DNA of 64,000 bases from CAYQOX01 sp964419335. Lineage in GTDB: Bacteria > Hinthialibacterota > Hinthialibacteria > Hinthialibacterales > Hinthialibacteraceae. The position numbers and the translations under genes are program-made. The stretch is taken from assembly GCA_964419335.1 (NCBI GenBank), contig CAYQOX010000004.1:99536-163535 (forward strand). The letters run 5' to 3'. Within the stretch, counting starts at the first letter, position 1; the number at the start of each line of letters is the position of its first letter. Of the stretch, positions 62,109 to 64,000 are shown piece by piece. Under the pieces are notes generated by a model. That model worked only from the letters and a program-made list of their open reading frames with translations, did not search any database and was not told the DNA's origin.

Positions 62109-63241
62109 GGTTGGATGTCCTCAGGTGAAGGTTCGTTTTGGGATAGGATCTCTTGAAAACGAGTCACTTCTTCCATCACTTCCACTTCCTGTTGATCGAC
62201 CAAATCTTTATGCCCAATCACAATCAATCGATCTCCAAACTCAAGCCCATCGAGTATTTCGGCACGATCCCCCTGGGTGGCACCAGTTTTGACCTGAATC
62301 GCATGCGCAAGGCCATTTTTTTCAACAAAAACGTGTAATCCTTCTTCTCGTTTAACCAACGCAAACAAGGGGATTAAGATCGCTTGTGGGTCGCGCTTCA
62401 CGGTAAATCGGCCTCGTACGATCATCCCGGGGCGAATACGATTGCCGGGATTCTCCATCACTAAAAGTGCTTCAAAGGTGTTGGTTTGCTCATTGGCCCC
62501 GTAGGCGACGCGTTCAATGCGGGCTTCATATTCTTCCTCTAAGGCTTCAATATAGACTTGGGCTGTTTTTTCTTGGGCGGCCGCATCGGCATGCCGTTCG
62601 GGAATACCGATCCTGGCTTTCACGTTATCCACCTGTAACAAGCGTGCCAGCGTCATCCCTTCGCCTTTAAATTCACCGCGTTCGGCAATAACCTGATCGA
62701 TAATTCCATCGATAGGCGCGGTCACATGCCCTAGCGAGACTTCAACTTGCATACGTCTTACGGTGGCGGAGGCTTGACGCACTTGAGATTCCGCCTCATC
62801 GAATTTTTGAGGGGAAATATCGCCTTTTTCGTATAACGGCTTCATTCGCTCGAAATTTTTTCTCGCCAATTCATAACTCGATTCAGCCTCATCCAGCATG
62901 GCTTGGCGGGCACGAAGGTCAATTTGGAATAATTCTTGTCCAGCGCGCACCCGGTCCCCCTCCTGCACAAGCACTTCCTCCACAATTCCAGAAATACCCG
63001 CCCCGAGAGAAACATCGGAATAGGCTTCTACCACGCCCGGCACGAGGATCGTTTGCTCAAAGGGCTCGGGTTGAACCCTCATCACTTGCACACGTTTGCG
63101 ATTGGTTTCCTGCTGCATTTGGGCGAGTTCTTTTTCTTTTTGCTCGGAGGTCGAAGGCATGATTGACATGGCGTAAAATCCAAGACCGAAAGCAAGAAGC
63201 AAAAAAAGATAGATCATGACACGACGTATGATTCTAAACAC
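62105..63241 (-). CDS. RND periplasmic adaptor (membrane fusion protein)
   Basis: The GTG at 63241 has GGAGG five bases away and gives 378 residues. An ATG at 63257-63259 would overlap the tetR gene by 26 bases. A membrane anchor (VMIYLFLLLAFGLGFYAMS) is followed by a biotinyl-lipoyl-like domain (GVVEAYSDVSLGAGISGIVE), a helical hairpin (EAESQVRQASATVRRMQVEV) and a beta-barrel (NRIRPGMIVRGRFTV). It links the RND pump to an outer-membrane channel. The tetR stop lies inside its start region (GTGTTTAG), so the three genes form one operon. Confidence 0.94.
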   Translation of the reverse strand: MFRIIRRVMIYLFLLLAFGLGFYAMSIMPSTSEQKEKELAQMQQETNRKRVQVMRVQPEPFEQTILVPGVVEAYSDVSLGAGISGIVEEVLVQEGDRVRAGQELFQIDLRARQAMLDEAESSYELARKNFERMKPLYEKGDISPQKFDEAESQVRQASATVRRMQVEVSLGHVTAPIDGIIDQVIAERGEFKGEGMTLARLLQVDNVKARIGIPERHADAAAQEKTAQVYIEALEEEYEARIERVAYGANEQTNTFEALLVMENPGNRIRPGMIVRGRFTVKRDPQAILIPLFALVKREEGLHVFVEKNGLAHAIQVKTGATQGDRAEILDGLEFGDRLIVIGHKDLVDQQEVEVMEEVTRFQEILSQNEPSPEDIQP

Positions 63242-63851
63242 GTTCACCTCCGAGGCCATAAAGGATAAAGTCGAGTAGTTGGGTGGTCAGATTGTCGGGG
63301 AAATCGGTTCCCTGCAGCACAAGGAAAATGATATAAATGTTGATCGAGCCAATAAAATGCATGGCCATTTGCCGGGGATCGGATGGGCGCAGGAAGCCTT
63401 GTTGTATTCCCTTTTCAAAAAAGTGGGTCAACATTTCGATATGTTTTGCTTCATGATGAAGAATATTTTCCGGGGCTTGATTGCTGCGTGGAGAAAAGGC
63501 TGCCGAAAATAAAAATCGAGCCGTCTCTTCATACTCTTTGCATATGTCTACATAAAACTGGATCAAGGTTTTGAGTTTTTCCTTGAACTCCAAGTCTTTC
63601 TCAATGATTTCTTGAAGGTTAGATAGGTAGAATTCATAGGCATCATTCACCAACCAAATATACAACTCTTCTTTGCTTTTGAAGTAATAATAAAGTACCG
63701 GTTTGCTGACCTCGGCTTCTTCTGCAATCTCACGGATGGTGGTTCCATCAAAGCCGCGCTGAGCAAACATCCGCGTCGCGATGAGAGCGATTTGTTCCTT
63801 CGTTTCATTGCTTTGGCTTACTTTTTTTATGAGGGATTTTCTGCTCGCCAT
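63234..63851 (-). CDS. TetR-family regulator of the RND operon
   Basis: The protein has 205 residues. The N-terminal HTH is intact (IALIATRMFAQRGFDGTTIR, then EIAEEAEVSKPVLYYYFKSK), with the recognition helix SKPVLYYYFK. The C-terminal domain (LKTLIQFYVDICKEYEETAR) is of the AcrR/TtgR-like type, ending in GGERV. It is the first gene of the tetR-adaptor-pump transcript and should repress it until a pump substrate binds. An inverted repeat upstream at 63935-63956 is a probable binding site. Confidence 0.93.
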   Translation of the reverse strand: MASRKSLIKKVSQSNETKEQIALIATRMFAQRGFDGTTIREIAEEAEVSKPVLYYYFKSKEELYIWLVNDAYEFYLSNLQEIIEKDLEFKEKLKTLIQFYVDICKEYEETARFLFSAAFSPRSNQAPENILHHEAKHIEMLTHFFEKGIQQGFLRPSDPRQMAMHFIGSINIYIIFLVLQGTDFPDNLTTQLLDFILYGLGGERV

Positions 63852-63934
63852 ATTTACCTACCTACCATTAAGTAAATGAAACCAATAAAAAAATTAAGGC
63901 TTTATTTTCCTCTATTTACCGTTTCGATCCTACA

Positions 63935-63956
63935 ACCGGTAAGATTAACTACCGGT
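63935..63956. promoter_or_regulatory. Candidate TetR operator upstream of the RND operon
   Basis: ACCGGTA (63935-63941) and TACCGGT (63950-63956) are perfect inverted copies with an 8-base spacer. They run on into GGTCGGT, the half-site type seen at the other TetR operator in this window. The site lies about 85-105 bases upstream of tetR. Confidence 0.55.
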
Positions 63957-64000
63957 CGGTATATAAAAATATAGCCGAAAAGGGAAATAAAACAATCCAC

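Noticed and set aside
1..64000. tRNA, rRNA, CRISPR array, transposase, integrase or phage genes
   Set aside because: I looked for characteristic motifs and repeat arrays on both strands and saw none; a dedicated tRNA or covariance-model scan was not possible here.

Overview
The window is from a diderm (Gram-negative type) bacterium of moderate GC content. It encodes an outer-membrane beta-barrel, lipoproteins, an RND pump and a flagellum. The mix of Tat-exported Gfo/Idh/MocA oxidoreductases, rhamnosidase-type glycoside hydrolases, multihaem cytochromes, a BshA-like enzyme and many divergent proteins suits an uncultured lineage of the PVC/Hydrogenedentota/Sumerlaeota/Hinthialibacterota kind. 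That is an inference; the phylum cannot be fixed from this sequence alone. No rRNA, tRNA, CRISPR array, insertion sequence or phage gene was seen.

Layout. 1-907: start of a GT-C-like membrane glycosyltransferase at the window edge, then two gene relics (hotdog thioesterase and PAS-GGDEF) joined 3' to 3' at an 8-bp palindrome. 946-7553: a divergent cytochrome locus. On the minus strand lie an octahaem cytochrome, an outer-membrane barrel and an 11-haem lipoprotein; on the plus strand lies an 11-haem protein fused to a cytochrome b domain. Together they look like a quinol-to-cell-surface electron conduit with 30 c-type haem motifs. 7581-8581: terminator, HigA antitoxin relic, ArsR regulator. 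8787-21968: housekeeping and sugar genes (leuB, bshA-like, two Tat-exported Gfo/Idh/MocA proteins, proA, nadD, a transglutaminase-TPR protein, a GH106-like hydrolase, argS). 22040-27554: three tandem Gfo/Idh/MocA dehydrogenases, a receiver protein with a possible HEPN tail, and a glycosyltransferase, closely spaced.

27514-43529 is a flagellar region, all on the minus strand. From the upstream end it holds an FlgN-like chaperone, a PAS histidine kinase, an NtrC-type sigma-54 activator and a very large membrane TPR protein ending in a terminator. Then come flgB, flgC, an unknown FliE-like gene, fliE, a small membrane protein, fliF, fliG, a nucleoside deoxyribosyltransferase-like gene, fliH, fliI and a FliJ-MotE-like fusion. 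A sequence with GG-N10-GC spacing upstream of flgB fits a sigma-54 promoter that the kinase/activator pair could control, as in FlgS/FlgR or FleS/FleR systems.

43530-64000 holds a GH78 alpha-L-rhamnosidase; an adk / unknown exported protein / murB / engB cluster; a cupin; a C-terminally anchored unknown; an AhpD-like protein; a HEAT-repeat thioredoxin-like protein; a TetR regulator with an 18-bp palindromic operator; thiol peroxidase; a degenerate receiver; a Tat-exported agarase-like hydrolase; CorA; a parallel beta-helix protein; and an RND efflux operon (tetR, adaptor, pump). Several of these (Tpx, AhpD-like, thioredoxin-like, BshA) concern thiol redox balance. The glycoside hydrolases, beta-helix protein and Gfo/Idh/MocA enzymes suggest growth on deoxysugar-rich polysaccharides.
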